A stretch of 64,000 nucleotides of DNA from Edolisoma coerulescens (taxonomy: Eukaryota > Chordata > Aves > Passeriformes > Campephagidae): NCBI GenBank assembly GCA_013397115.1, contig VWZW01002326.1, positions 385,716 through 449,715 on the forward strand. Reading direction: 5' to 3'. Positions 11,901 through 24,232 of this stretch are shown one piece after another. A model generated the notes under the pieces. That model was not told where the DNA came from. It worked only from the letters and a program-made list of their open reading frames with translations, and did not search any database. The number at the start of each line of letters is the position of its first letter. Positions within the stretch are counted from its first letter, which is position 1. The translations under genes and the position numbers were made by a program.

Positions 11901-14900
11901 TCACTTACAATTGAAAACACTACAGAAATGTGTTATCTGCCTTTATAAATTCCTATGGCTTGGGTTGGGTGGGACCTTAAACGACCATCCAGTCCCACCC
12001 CCTGCCATGGGCAGGGACACCTTCCACTATCCCAGGGTGCTCTGAGCTCTGTCCAGCCTGGCCTTGGACACTNGGAACACCCTCAGCTGTCCCAGGCTGG
12101 CTGCAGAGCAGCCCTGGGAGCATCTTTGTCACCCTCCTCTGGATTCATTCCAATAAGTTCACCTCCTTTGTTACTGCATTATGGCCTGGCAATACAAAAT
12201 TTTATTTAGAAGATGGCTATTATCCAAAATATAAGGGTTTACTCTAGGAATGAATACTTTTGATAGCTTGAAAATGAGAATCTCTTCATTTGCAGTTGGA
12301 TCTAAGTGTATATATCATAATCTTCTCTTGAATCTAATTACCCGTTTCTATTTCTATGCATATACTGATCATTTCCCCATAGCTAAGGTTGTGCTGAGAA
12401 TTCCAGTTAACTCACTGGGTAATTTTAACTTTTCAGATACAGGCTGTTTATAAAATTGCATCTTTTTTATTAGACATGAGCAAGAAGATATTACTATGGT
12501 AGAATGGTTACAAACTTGGGTGCAAGTACACATTCATATATTTTTAATTTATGTTCAAGTGGGACCTTTCCAAAGAAACATTTTATTCTCCTGCATTACA
12601 CCAAAAACAATACAGATACCAGAGTAACCATTTTCTCCTAAGGCTCAGCTGACTATTTTAAGGGGTTCCCAGGAAGTGATTAAGAAAAGGAAGTTAATTG
12701 ACACTAAATGGAAACGCACAAGTGACATTTCTCAAAGAACATTTGCCATGGTGTATAATTTTATGGGGACTATATACAGAAAAGTGCCTCAAAACCATCT
12801 CTGAGCTGTGACCAAGCTGGGCTCTGTCCCACCAGCCCAGCAACTCCTGCTCATACTCCCAGTGAATCCCAAGGGAACCATCCCCTAGATTCACTGTCAT
12901 GGTCCATATGGATACGTAAAAATGGTCAAGTTAGCAGCACATGTAAAGAAGATGATTAAACCCTTTCACAAAATATTTGCTTTTGATCTTAGAGCAAAAG
13001 CCTGGCAGAGGAGCTCAGGGCTAGGGAAAAAGCCATGACTCATTTTCATTGAAGGGGAAACCCTGTGGAAATGCCCTGCTGTCTCCCAAGACGTGTCCAA
13101 ATGTTCCACTTTGAAAGAAAGACTGCATCCAACAAATGCCAAATATGAGCCTGGCAAGTAAAACAGGTCAAAAAAAAAAAAATTGCAAAGCTGATAACAA
13201 ATTGTCTTGTTTGGTTTGGTTTGTTTTTTTAATTTCTACAGCTCCTGCAATCCATTCCAGTCGGCGTGGGTCAGGTTTATGGTTGTGACAATCCCTGGAC
13301 TGGGGGAATGTTCCTGATTGGCTTATTTGTCTCCTCTCCACTCATTTGTGTCCATGCAGTGATCGGCTCAGCAGTGGGGATGATGGCAGGTAATGATTTG
13401 GCTTGTGTCACAGATTTATATAAAAGCATGGAGAATAAAACAGGAGCTACAATATGTGGAGCACTTAAAATCCACAGGTATTTCACCCATTGGAGAATAG
13501 CTGCTTGAAAACAAAATATACTCAGACTTCTGTTTTAAGAATTCCTTTGATTGACTTCCCCATTCTCTTACCTTGTTTTATGACGGCGGAACCCTTCAGG
13601 ACGTGTCTTTTGTGCTGAGATGAATTTTTACCATGAAATACTTAATTTCTGGGTGTATCCTGGTGGGTTTAGGGGCAGATCAATGAAAGTCATAGCCATC
13701 AGCCTGAAAGCACAGGCCTCAGGGACTTAAGATTCACACGTAGGCCCATATATGTTCTGTTGAAGTCATCACTTAATTCAGCTCAGGAGCAACAGGGAAA
13801 TTCTGCCATGACTCCACTAGATTAAAATGACTTTGCTCTTAGACTGCAGTAACATGACTACAAACAGCAATTCCACCCAGTGGTTGGAACCCTTGAAAAT
13901 CTTTATTCATGCCACGTCTCCATCGCTTCTATCTCTTTGGCTGAGGAATGACACATCTCTGACTTTATTTTCCAGGGCTGAGCTTAGCAACACCGTTTAA
14001 CCAAATCTACTCGGGGCTGTGGGGCTACAACAGCTCCCTGTCCTGCGCTGCCATCGGGGGCATGTTCTTGGCCCTCACCTGGCAGACACACCTCCTGGCC
14101 ATGGCCTGCGGTAGGTACCCGGCAGGTTTTCATCTCCCCTTGAAGTGAGACAGGATGCCTTTGCAGCAGAGGTGGGCTGGAGCCAGATGGGCACCTCCAG
14201 GCAGGCAGATGGATGTAGGTGAGGCTGACGAGTGGTGGAGCTGGATGCTGAAGCCACGGCTTTAACATACCCTGTGCTTTCATTTTCGGCCAAGAGTTGT
14301 GTTTGAAGCAAGAGCTGTGATCAGTGGACACATGTTAACTAAGGTCTTTGAAATCAGATGCTTTGTTTTGAGTCATTAATTGTGTTTGTTCACTCATTGC
14401 TGGATTAATCACGTTGTTTTTTTCCAGCCATAGCTACCAGCTCAAATTCCTTCTTTGAAGAAGGACATGCCTAATCTTTGAGAAGAGTGGACTCTAGATA
14501 TGTCCCAAGCTGTAGTTAGACAGTACACATTTCCCATTCTCTTGAAATGGATCAAAGGCATGAGCTGGGCAACACAGCAGGACTGAAGCATTATTTATAA
14601 GGCAATTCCATACAAAATTTCAATATTGGGGCGAGCTGGGAGTGAAACTATTGCTCATTCAGTGCTCATTTAAGAAAGATTTAGTTCTGTGTGTCATTGA
14701 CCTGCCTTCAAGCCCTCGAGGCAGGACAGATGAGGGTGGAAGGGTTATTTTCCTATTTAACCCTATCCATCAAGCTACATATTTTCCATGTCAGTGCATT
14801 TTTCAAAAGCCTGTGATACCATAGTACATTTGTCATCACTCCAGTTCTTTTTGTTTGTTTCCTTGTTTGTTTGTTTGTTTGTTTGTTTTGCCCTTTCCAT

Positions 14901-16310
14901 AAGCTCCAGGTTGGAGGGGACACAGTGTTAAGGAAAAGGTTTAGCAGGGTGCTGTCCAGACAGGGGTCATAATCATAGGTTGAGCTACCCAAGGCAGAAG
15001 GAGGGATGTTTGTCCTTGCTGTTCTACCCCATGAGCAACTGAACTCACCAGGAGCTACCTTTCTTTTTCACAGCACTCTTCAGTGCCTACCTGGGAGCAG
15101 CAGTGACCCACATGTTGTCTGTGGTGAGTAGTGTATCAGCTAAGGGCTGGTTTCCAATGCTGGATTTTCCCCCGGCTTGTCAGGCAAAACACCAAGACGT
15201 GGAGAAAAATTCAGCCAAAGGCAGAAACAGTCTGGGAGAGGGGTTACTATCTGCCCAAAGGGTTGGTGTGACTCCCACTGGAACAGGCCACTTGGAATCA
15301 TCACATACCACTTTCCATCCTCAGAATTTGCATGAACTTCCACAGCTCAACTCTAGACACTTATGAGATCACAGAATCGTGGAATGGTTTGGGTTGAAAG
15401 GCACCTTGAAGCTCATCCAGTTCCACCCCCTGCCATGGCCAGGGACACCTTCCTCTAGACCAGGTTTTTCCAAGCCTCATCTATCCCTGAACACTTCCAG
15501 GGATGGGGGAGCCACAGCTTCTCTGAGCAATCTGTCCCAGGGCCTTACCACCCTCACAGCCAAGAATTTCTTCCCCAAATCCAATCTAACCCTGCCCTCT
15601 GGCAGAGGAAAGCCATTCCCCCTTATCCTGTAGAGGCCCTTGCCCAAAGTCCCTCTCCAGCTCTCTTGGACCTGCTTTAGGCACCATCAGGCTGCTACGA
15701 CATCTCCCCTCTTTCAGAGATTTACTTTGTGCCTGAAGAAATTTGGAAAAAGGGCCCTGCACGTGTGTAAAGAAACATTAAATTTGGGTTAACTTCTTTT
15801 CTCAATTGCCAAAAGTCAGTCAGCATAAAAGCCAAATGTTTCTGGTATCCACTCTCCTGTCCCATCTCCACCCACTCCTACCTCATGTCCACCCAAGACC
15901 ATGGCAGATGCACGAAGGGCAGGCAGCCCTCTCACCAGAGCTGGTAGATGTTACAGGCTAACGCACAATATCAAGACCTCATAAAGAAACCCAGCCTCCC
16001 TAAGGAAAGTCTCAATGCAAAACCGAGTCTAGACTTGCTTCAGAAGCCCTCTTCCAAGGTGGCTCGCTCCAAGTGTTACTCAAATAAAAGAAAGACATGC
16101 AGTAAACAGGTGGTTTGTTATTTTTCTTTGCAGTTTGGGGTGCCATCAGGAACCTGGCCTTTTTGCTTGTCTGCACTGACCTTCCTGCTCATGACCACAA
16201 ACAACTCTGCGATCCACAAGCTGCCACTCTCCAAAGTCACCTACCCAGAAGCCAACCGAGCTTATTATCTGATGATGAAGAAACATGAGAGGTCTTGCTG
16301 TGAGGCATAG
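8987..16310 (+). CDS. SLC14A1: Urea transporter 1 (UT-B), complete coding region
   Basis: Passive urea channel of the plasma membrane (Kidd blood group protein in human). Coding exons: 8987-9134, 9848-10037, 10457-10585, 11679-11871, 13242-13389, 13976-14110, 15074-15123, 16134-16310; all borders are GT-AG and the phases agree, giving 389 residues, the length of human UT-B. The two homologous halves are visible: NNPLSGLVILAG (first half) and DNPWTGGMFLIG (second half). The pore motif DLPVLTLPFN is intact, an extracellular NIT glycosylation site lies near residue 211, and the C-terminal half has GGMFLALTWQTHLLA. The tail contains KVTYPEANRAYYL. The start codon is the first ATG after an acceptor at 8,971 or 8,977. 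The residue at the human Kidd a/b site (280) is Gln here (about 279). CR1 fragments lie in introns 2, 4 and 7; the other introns hold nothing notable except a GTTT repeat in intron 6. A SLC14A2 identity is less likely, because that protein is usually a duplicated two-unit transporter. Confidence 0.96.
10118..10213 (+). repeat. CR1 3' tip in SLC14A1 intron 2
   Basis: A short piece of the CR1 end: 'gtggaaggtgtccctgccca', 'ctttccaacccaaac', 'ttctatgattgtgtga'. Sense with respect to the gene and about 240 bases before the acceptor of the next exon. Confidence 0.85.
11948..12150 (-). repeat. CR1 in SLC14A1 intron 4, interrupted by an N
   Basis: Minus-strand CR1 end with the 'ccccctgccatgggcaggga' block. 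At 12,073 a single N joins 'ccttggacact' to 'ggaacaccctcagctgtccc'. In other copies these two blocks are 200 bases or more apart, so the N stands for missing CR1 sequence or for a real deletion. Confidence 0.88.
14846..14890 (+). repeat. (GTTT)n microsatellite in SLC14A1 intron 6
   Basis: About ten units of GTTT, interrupted once by 'cc'. It lies about 180 bases before the acceptor of the 50-bp exon 7. Length polymorphism is likely. Confidence 0.9.
15365..15700 (-). repeat. CR1 in SLC14A1 intron 7
   Basis: Minus-strand CR1 starting with its tail ('atcacagaatcgtggaatgg') and continuing through the 'ccatggccagggacacct', 'cagggatgggggagccaca' and 'ccctcacagccaagaattt' blocks to about 15,700. 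Antisense to the gene and 430 bases before the last exon. Confidence 0.9.
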
Positions 16311-16990
16311 AGACCCAAGAAGAGAGATACTTGGAAGATTTTAAGGCAAGAGCACGAGGTGTTTCCCTAACAGACTGTGATTTTTATGCTACAATGTCCA
16401 ACACCACCTTCTGCATGGAGAGACTTTTTCCACTACATCTGTTTGTTTTATTAAGAAGATTTCTATTAGGTAGGACTGTGCTTTGCTGGAAGGATCTTTC
16501 CCAAGATCAATCTGTAATGATTTTAAAGCACGTATGTCTGAAAAGACACTTGAATTGTAAGCAGTGGGAAAATGACTTATAAGCTGACAAGAAAAATCTC
16601 TGTGAAATTGAAGACACAGCAATCAGACGTAAAGAAATAAAGAGCGTCTTTCATCATCTGAGGGGACTTCAAATTAATGGCTAAAACCAGCTTATGACAG
16701 CAAATGGAGGCATCTTTGAGAGTTTCATTGTAGCAGAGAAATGGAATAAAGAGCACCCTTTGCCAAGTAGAAAATAGATTGTGAAGGATTCTACCGGGAG
16801 GGCCTCTCAAACCCCGCGGAGAGAGATGTTCATTAGCAATCATCAAACATAAGATGGACATGATTTTTGTGTTAATCTCATGATTTCTCTTAATACTTGA
16901 ACCTGGTGATGGGTTAGCAAAGGAGGGGACAGCAAGAAAGTCAATGCTGCCCCTTTCCCATGCAATAAAATGGGTCTGTTCAGTCAATGC
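16311..16990 (+). other. SLC14A1: SLC14A1 3' UTR with three AATAAA signals
   Basis: After the stop codon, AATAAA occurs at 16,636-16,641, 16,745-16,750 and 16,964-16,969. The last is followed within about 20 bases by the T/G-rich 'tgggtctgttcag', so a cleavage site near 16,985 is plausible. Further AATAAA words near 17,680 and 17,888 would give a longer UTR that includes a CR1. Which is used cannot be seen from sequence. Confidence 0.5.
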
Positions 16991-17099
16991 ACATATAGAA
17001 CTAATTTGAGCTGATCTTCTTAACTTCTCTCCCTACACTGCCCCCCTCAGCCCACCAACATCATACAGCAAAACGCTGCACTGTCCCAGCCTGCTGCTG

Positions 17100-17420
17100 A
17101 AGCTCAGGAGGCTCAGGGGGGACCTTCTGGCTCTCTATAACTCCCTGACAGGAGAGGGCAGCCAGGGGGAATAGGGCTCTGCTCCCGGGGAACAAGGGAC
17201 AGGATGAGGGGAAAGAGCCTCAAGTTGTGCCAGGGGAGGTTTAAATTGGATATTAGGGATAATATCTTCATAGAAATTGTTATCAAGCCTAGAAACAGGC
17301 TGTTTGGGGCAGCAGTGGAGTCCCCATCCCTGGAGGGTTTTAGAGTCCCCATCCCTTGTGGATGTGGCACATGGGGACATGGGTTAGTCGTGGCCTTGGC
17401 AACAGCTCTGTGACTCTGTG
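17100..17420 (+). repeat. CR1 3' region (older subfamily)
   Basis: Order of blocks: 'aggctcaggggggacctt', 'acaagggacaggatgagggg', 'gttgtgccaggggaggttt', 'ccccatccctggagggtttt', 'gtggatgtggcacatgggga' and an end 'ctctgtgactctgtga'. This wording differs from that of most other copies and marks a separate, more diverged CR1 subfamily. Confidence 0.88.
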
Positions 17421-18111
17421 AAGCTGCTGCTCTGCCACTTCTCTCTGCCCCACAGTAGGAAGGGGATGTTTGAGGACCACTCCAGCAGAGCTCTGCAGGA
17501 CACCAGCCATGTGCCACCTCTGCCCAGGCTCCCAGGGTCTGCAGGTAGGGAAGAGGGAAGCTGACTTTGCACCCAGCAAAATATTACGTATGCTCAGGTC
17601 GTTCAGCTGACAGGAGCCTACACGCAGTGACATCACTCCAGGAAAAGCAAATCAAAACCTGTTTTTCTTGTAGCGGATGAAATAAAATCTAACATGATTT
17701 TTGAGTTTGGGAAGGGAAAAAAGCCCCCAAACCATGTATTTTTGCAAATATCACAAAGATCTGAGTGTAAAATACTTGTGATGAACTGTTGGGAGTATCT
17801 TCTGGTGAAGTTTTAGGTTTTCAGATTTTCAACAGTATTTCTGTAGACACACTCACTTGCAAAATGTAGCATTTCCATGATTTACTGAATAAATGTCTAC
17901 ATAATATTCTGTGGAGTTAATTTCTAAAACAAACATTCATACTTTTTTGAGTTTGGTATAAGTTTCTCTCTATTTATTATCATTAAGTTATTCCAATGAT
18001 AGGTTACCTCTTAAACAAGTAGTGTAGAAGACATTGGAAAATAAAATTTTTAAATCACTGTGTGTGGGATACATAGAAAATTTTTTAATTCTGCTCTTTC
18101 TGCTTATCACA

Positions 18112-18545
18112 TAGAATCATAGAATCACAAAATTGTTTGGGTTAAAAGGGTCCTTGTTACACCCCCCTGCCATGGGCAGGGACACCTTCCACTATCCCAG
18201 GGTGCTCCAAGCCCCATCCAGCCTGGCCTTGGACACTGCCAGGGATGCAGGGGCAGCCTCATCTGCTCTGGACACCCTTTGCCAGGGCCTCACCACCCTC
18301 ACAGGGAGCAATTCCTTCCTAGTACCTCATTTATCCCTCCCCTCTTGCAGTGTAAAGTCATTCCCCCTGTCCTGCCATTTGAGACTTAGCCAAAATCCTC
18401 CTCCAGCTCTCTTGGAGCCCTTTTAGGTACTGGAAGGGGGTCTAAGGTCTCTGGAAGGGCTCTAATGTCTCCTCGCAGCCTTCTCTTCTCCAGGATGAAC
18501 ACCCCCAGCTCTCTCAGTCCTTTGGCATTTTGCTGCATCAAACCT
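18112..18545 (-). repeat. CR1, minus strand, about 430 bp
   Basis: Starts with a doubled terminal octamer (catagaatcatagaatca) and runs on to 'ttctcttctccaggatgaac' and 'cagctctctcagtcc', further into the element than most copies here. Confidence 0.92.
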
Positions 18546-18739
18546 TAAACATGCCAGTGCAAATTCTGGTTCTGTACAGGAGGCACAATCAGCCCAAGGC
18601 ACAGCGCTGGGCCAACGGAGCTGTAAGCAGAGCTACAAAAACCTCAAGACCAGGCAGGATTCATTCCTAGGGGAGATGCTGGACAGGCCCCCAGACTGGG
18701 GTTGTGTTCTGTCTAGAATATACCTGGAGCAGGCGCAGA

Positions 18740-19192
18740 GGGCNGCGCAGAGGGCCAGAGAGATGCCCTGGGGTTTGGAGTCCCTCTGCTCTGGAGCCAG
18801 GCTGGGAGAGCTAGGGGTGTTCACCTGGACAAGAGAAGGCTTCAGGGAGATGTTACTGTGGCCTCTCAGTACTAAAAGAACTCTTTAAGAAAGATGTGGA
18901 CAAACTTTTTATCAGGGCCCGTTGCGATGGGAAAAGGGGTGATGGTTTTAAACTAAAAGAGGACCAATTCTGATCAGATAAAAAGAAGAAACTTTTTGTG
19001 GGTAGGTTGGTGAGGCACTGGCACAGGTTGCCCAGAGATATGGTGGATGCCCCATCCCTGGAAAAAGTCAAGGTCCAGTTGGACAGGTCTCTGAGCCATT
19101 AGGTGTAGCAGAAGATGTCCCTGCTCATGACAGGGGGTTGGACTGACAACCTTTAGGTGTCCAACACAACCCAAACCATTCTCTGGTTCTAT
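18740..19192 (+). repeat. CR1, plus strand, about 450 bp
   Basis: Blocks include 'ggtttggagtccctctgctc', 'ggtgttcacctggacaagag', 'ggttgcccagagatatggtg' and the tail 'ccaaaccattctctggttct'. A single N at 18,744 marks its left end. With the minus copy at 18,112-18,545 it forms a second, wider tail-outward pair. Confidence 0.9.
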
Positions 19193-19713
19193 GCTTTATC
19201 AAAATGTAACATAAAAGGGTATTTTAATGTCTGAACTGAGATCTCCCACCCAGGACCATGCCCAGAGAGGCAAATCTACAAAGGCTGCTTTCACTCTTAT
19301 GTCAAAATATGCACTCGAGTAAGAGAACACAATTTATGTCCAGTGTAAATCAGCAGAAATCCTCTGACTGGTGCTATTCCAGCCTGCTGTTGCTGAGCAA
19401 CAGGGACATTTTGGCAGTACCATAAAGAAATAATATGCACAGAAGTGAAAAACAACAAAAGATGAAGGCCACGTCCCAGCCATTTAGAAAGATTTTGCAC
19501 ATCATTCAGAATTAATTCTGCATTTTACACCATCCAGAGAATTTATTCTTCCCATCACCCCTCAGGAAATAACAGCTATTTGGAAATTTGACATGTAAGT
19601 CAGTCAGAACATGCATATTATGTTTTTTCCCATTATCGTTCAAAACACTGTCTTTGATAACAGAACTAATTTATCTTATTATTGAAACTGTTCTTTTTCT
19701 TTTTTTTTTTTTT

Positions 19714-19742
19714 NNNNNNNNNNNNNNNNNNNNNNNNNNNNN
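19714..19742. other. Assembly gap (29 N)
   Basis: A run of 29 Ns directly after a long T tract (19,690-19,713). A homopolymer or poly-T run probably broke the assembly. True length unknown. Confidence 0.95.
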
Positions 19743-19974
19743 CAAATAAATGCTATTCAGATCACCTATTTTTTTTCAAGCACTCTTTTTTCACTCTTGT
19801 TTCTGATACACGTGATGCCACACTTGTAAGAAACACTTAGGCTGGGCAGAAATTTTGGGGTATTTTCCTGGACTACCTCCTTCCCAGTGCCAGCAAAGAG
19901 ATGTTACCGTGTTTACAATTCTGAAAAGAAATACATATATACATAAAACAAGTAAATACTATTAAAAATAATGC

Positions 19975-20085
19975 ACGGAGAAAAAAAAATAAAAACAAAT
20001 AAACAAACAAAAACATAAATTAAAAAGTAAAATTTAAGGAAAAAAAAAAAACCAACAAAACCAAACCCTAACCACTCGGAAACAT
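19975..20085. repeat. A-rich low-complexity tract
   Basis: Runs of A alternate with AAAC, AAAT and AAACC units, ending 'accaaaccctaacc'. Together with the T tract and N gap some 230 bases to the left this makes a difficult low-complexity pocket. Confidence 0.85.
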
Positions 20086-20819
20086 CTGCTTGGAGTCACT
20101 TTTTATCCAAAAGTCTAACTCAAATGAGCTGCCCAACTGTCACTTCCTGAGCCACTCTCGTTGATGGTGTCTGATGTGCATAATTCTCCCCAAGAGTCCC
20201 AGTTCCATGTCAAGCGCTCAAACCTGGGGAAATGCAACAATGCAATGTCCTTAACCTGATCCTCCAGGACTGCTGCAGGTTCTGTTTGGTTTTACCATGT
20301 TGCTCATGAAATATAAACAGTATAAAGAATGCTAGTGCTGATAATTATCTAATCTTTTGGATCTTGACACTTAGTGTGAAGGAATTGACACAGAATTTGG
20401 CCATAGCTGGGAATAATTCACCCGCTAAGAAAGATGCTACCCATGAGGAAGCAGGGCTGTGCATTTAAAAGATTATTGCTTGATTATTGCTTGATTGTTT
20501 CCCTCTGCCTCGGAGTGCAAGGACTCCATGACAAGGGAATTGTTAGGCACAAGTTAACACCCAAATACACCACAGTGACTTAAGGCCCTCACTCTCCTTG
20601 TTCTCAGAGGCACAGATAGACCACGGCAATTAATTTCACATGTATTGAAACAGAAACTGTTTAAACAGGAGTTGGGAGCCTTAACATTTCAGGGATGTGG
20701 GTCAGAAGGATCATTTTAAGTCCCCAAAGGTGCTTTACTTGCAAAGGGGCTGTGAAGGTAAAATTACTTACCTTGAGGTTGAGACCTCCTGACTTGCTAT
20801 TGCACTCCAACGCACAGGA

Positions 20820-21062
20820 GAATCATAGAATAGAATCACAGAAGTTTAGGTTTAGGTTTGAAAACATCATTAAGGTGCCCCCAGCACTGCCAAGGCCACC
20901 ACTGACCCATGTCCCCAAGTGCCACATCCACACAGCTTTTAAACCCCTCCAGGAATGGGGACTCCACCACTGCCCTGGGCAGCTGTGCCAGGGCTGGACA
21001 ATCCTTTTTCCTTAATATCCAACTTAAAGCTCTCCTGGTATATCTTGAGGCTGTTTCCTCAA
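20820..21062 (-). repeat. CR1, minus strand (older subfamily)
   Basis: Begins 'gaatcatagaatagaatca' and contains 'actgccaaggccaccactga', 'catgtccccaagtgccacat', 'ggggactccaccactgccc'. Same subfamily wording as the copies at 17,100, 23,985 and 31,005. Confidence 0.9.
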
Positions 21063-21759
21063 AGCAAAATAAAAAAAAAAAACTCCTCAGCTTCATAGCA
21101 TTCACCATTTAGGTTGGAATACACCTGTAAGATCAGTGGCATGAGGATTTCCCACAACAAATTCAAACTCTTAGAAGGGAGCAACAAAATCAATCCTGTG
21201 AGCAAACAGAAGCACCTGTGAGGGAAAATACAGCTCAGTTGTACTTGGAACACTGGAGCAATTGCTTCTACTTTTAGGACCAGTGATGTCATCAACAGTA
21301 ATTTTTTGAGTAAAATAAAACTACATATGTACCATTGCAAAAATGGGAGTTCAAATGCAAACACTTTTTTAGGAAGTCTGTATTTTTTTTTCCTTTTGCC
21401 TCCCCTGAAAATATATAGATTAGAAGAAAATGGATAGGAGCCATGGGCTTAGGAAACTGACTAACTACAAATCCCCTCACTTTAAATTAAACGTTCTTGG
21501 ATTGGTCATCAGTTTAATCGGATAAGGCTGAGATCAGTGGGAGGTTAAGGATCAGATTTGCTAACTAGAACACTTAGAGAAATAATTCTAGGAAAAGCGT
21601 GCCCCTGGAATGGTGCACTGGGAAAGAAAAGAAAGAATTTTTTCAAGTGGAATTTTCCAGCAAACAGTCCTGGTGCCTCAGTCACAAAGCAGCTACAAAA
21701 CTCATTGCAGTGTATAGTTTTGGTGGGGGAGGGTATGACACTCACAGGAAAGTGCAAGT

Positions 21760-22200
21760 CCAGAGGAGACCACGGAGATGCTCCCAGGGCTGGAACCCCT
21801 CTGCTCTGCAGCCAGCCTGGGACAGCTGGGGGTGCTCACCTGCACAAGAGAAGGCTCCAGGGACAGCTCAGAGCCCCTGGCAGGGCCTAAAGGGGCTCCA
21901 GGAGAGCTGCAGAGGGACTGGGGACAAGGCATGGAGGGACAGGACACAGGGAATGGCTTCCCAGTGCCAGAGGGCAGGGACAGATGGGATATTGGGAAGG
22001 AATTCTTGTCTGTGAGGGTGGGGAGGCCCTGGCACAGGGTGCCCAGAGCAGCTGTGGCTGCCCCTGGATCCCTGGCAGTGTCCAAGGCCAGGCTGGATGT
22101 AGCTTGGAGCACCCTGGGCTAGTGGAAGGTGTCCCTGCCCATGGCAGGGAGTTGGACAAGAACTTTAAGATCTAATCCAACCCAAACCATTCTGGGACTG
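21760..22200 (+). repeat. CR1, plus strand, about 440 bp
   Basis: Well preserved: 'cagcctgggacagctggggg', 'aagagaaggctccagggaca', 'gggtggggaggccctggcac', 'tccaaggccaggctggatgt', 'ctagtggaaggtgtccctgc' and the tail 'aacccaaaccattctgggac'. One of the younger-looking copies in the window. Confidence 0.93.
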
Positions 22201-22597
22201 ATTTGTTTGTGTTGAGATGCTAAAACACAAATAGGACTCTCAGCAAACAGCCAAGAGGTATCTGTGTAAGGCCTCTTCACTGCTGGGCTATAGAAATGCT
22301 TTCACCTCATCTGGCAGCCCTCATGAACTGGTTATTCACCTCATTAGACATCCTGATGTTGATCAGCTTCTGTGTGGGTAAAAAAGATAGATGAGGTTTT
22401 GTCAGTAATGGCAAAGAGGCCTCACAAGTGGTGGCTTGTGTTACATCTGTCTCCCCACAAACCTTCTTTGGCTGCAGAACAAGAAAATAACAAAACTTCC
22501 TGTATCTGGATTTGTGACACATTTTTCACTACACATTCCCAGGTCATCCACATCTTCCCTTCGCTCTTTGTTGTTTTCCTCTACTCACAGAGGAAAA

Positions 22598-22610
22598 CAC
22601 GTGACACGTG
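22598..22610. promoter_or_regulatory. Two E-boxes in a palindrome
   Basis: CACGTG A CACGTG: two perfect E-boxes one base apart. With flanking bases (22,597-22,611) the block is a 7-1-7 palindrome. No gene lies nearby, so any role is speculative. Confidence 0.2.
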
Positions 22611-23984
22611 TCTCTATGTGACAGAGAACACCTACAGCAAGTGGCAGCAAATGCAGGACGCTCGGCCACGTCCCGCTGTCTGAAATGTCCTGGCTTTCTT
22701 CTCAGCCAGAGGAAGGTACAGCCCCTCCCTGTACACAAAGCAGCCGCTTGGATATGAGGATCCAGGATGATAACTCTGCTGGCACACCTCTGGGATTCAC
22801 TTTGGCATAACCCAACACATCACTTATCTTCAACCCACCTTCATCTAAACCGTGTGGGTGACTCAGCCCTGCCCACATACAAAATACCTTAAAACACAAA
22901 CTCTCTCTCCTCACAGGGAGAAATCCCACTCAACAGCAGGTATCCTGTGGTGGTGGCTTAGCAACAAGAGGCACCTCTGTGTAGCTTTTCTGCCAGGCAC
23001 TTTGAGCAGTGAGCAAGCTTGCTACATGAATAAACCAAAGTTTTATCCACACAACAAACAAATCCCCTGGGGGATATTGAATTTCTGTCCTTTGCCCCAA
23101 GAAATACCTCCTCTTTTTGGCTATCCCATCACAAATGGCTCTTTGAGCCATCATTCCCTTTTCCATTTCCCCAGTCCTGGTTTGCTTGCAGTGCATTGCT
23201 GGTGGTGGACATGGCCACCAAGCCCTCTGGGAAAGCATTCTATCTTCTCCACAACCACTGAACATTTCAAATTCACTAATCCTTTACATTCTTTAGCCGC
23301 AACACCCTCCTGTTCCTACCAGACCTTACTCAGTGTCTCCTTGCACCCATGTCCCTGACACAGCATTGTCCGTCTGCAGGCATCCATGAGCAGGACCCTC
23401 ACTGGAGTTCCTTCCACCCCAGCTGCCCTCAGCATCCTCTTGGAAAGCAGATACCATTAATTTCTCTCCTGAAACACCTAAAGGCACAGAATTACATTTC
23501 TGTGGGATGGAGAATGATGAAAAACATGTAACCTGGCAAAAGGCTCCACAAGTCCACCTGTGACTTGCTCCATCCAGGTGTGGGATCAGCATTCCCCAAA
23601 GATCTGGGAGATCAACAGAAGTATCACCGAGGCATTCAGAAAGGGAAGATTACATGTCATCTGACCACCTTCCCATCTCATGATTCAGAAGACACTTTTA
23701 GATTACACTCATTTAACTGGAGAATACCCAAAAAATGGATTCAAGAAAGAAAGGATCCACACAGCAGTGTAACAAAAGACCAAAACATAACAGGGTTTTA
23801 AATAAGAGAGCTCAAGATTACACATAGCCAAAACATGAGTGATACAGCTGTGGGATGAATTTGCCATGTTACAGTATTTTATTTCACTCAGACAAAGGTG
23901 AATGCTGATTCAAGGCAGAGAGAGGAGATAGAATAGTTTTGAAAGGGCAAATGCCCCTAATAAACCAAATGAGATACTTGACAT

Positions 23985-24232
23985 GGCCCCAAGTTGTGCC
24001 AGGGGAGGTTTAGCCTGGATACTGCAAAAATTTTCTTCACAGAAAGGATGGTCAGCCAGTGGAAAAGGCTACTCAGGGCAGCGGTGGAATCTCCATCCCT
24101 GGAAGTGTTCAAAAGGCATGTGGCACTTGGGGACACGGTTTAGAGGTGAATTCAGTGCTAATTCAGGTCAATGGTCGAACTCTATGATCTCAGAGTTCTT
24201 TTCCAACCTAAGTGATTCTATGATTTTACATT
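23985..24232 (+). repeat. CR1, plus strand (older subfamily)
   Basis: 'aagttgtgccaggggaggtt', 'gcggtggaatctccatccct', 'catgtggcacttggggacac' and the tail 'ttccaacctaagtgattcta'. Confidence 0.9.

Noticed and set aside
16577..16987. 136-residue frame antisense to the SLC14A1 3' UTR
   Set aside because: No similarity seen and no splice signals; it lies across poly(A) signals of the sense gene.
22852..23358. 168-residue open frame, plus strand
   Set aside because: No recognisable domain, no repeat match, composition like translated noncoding DNA, and no splice or promoter context. This length is within chance for 64 kb in six frames.
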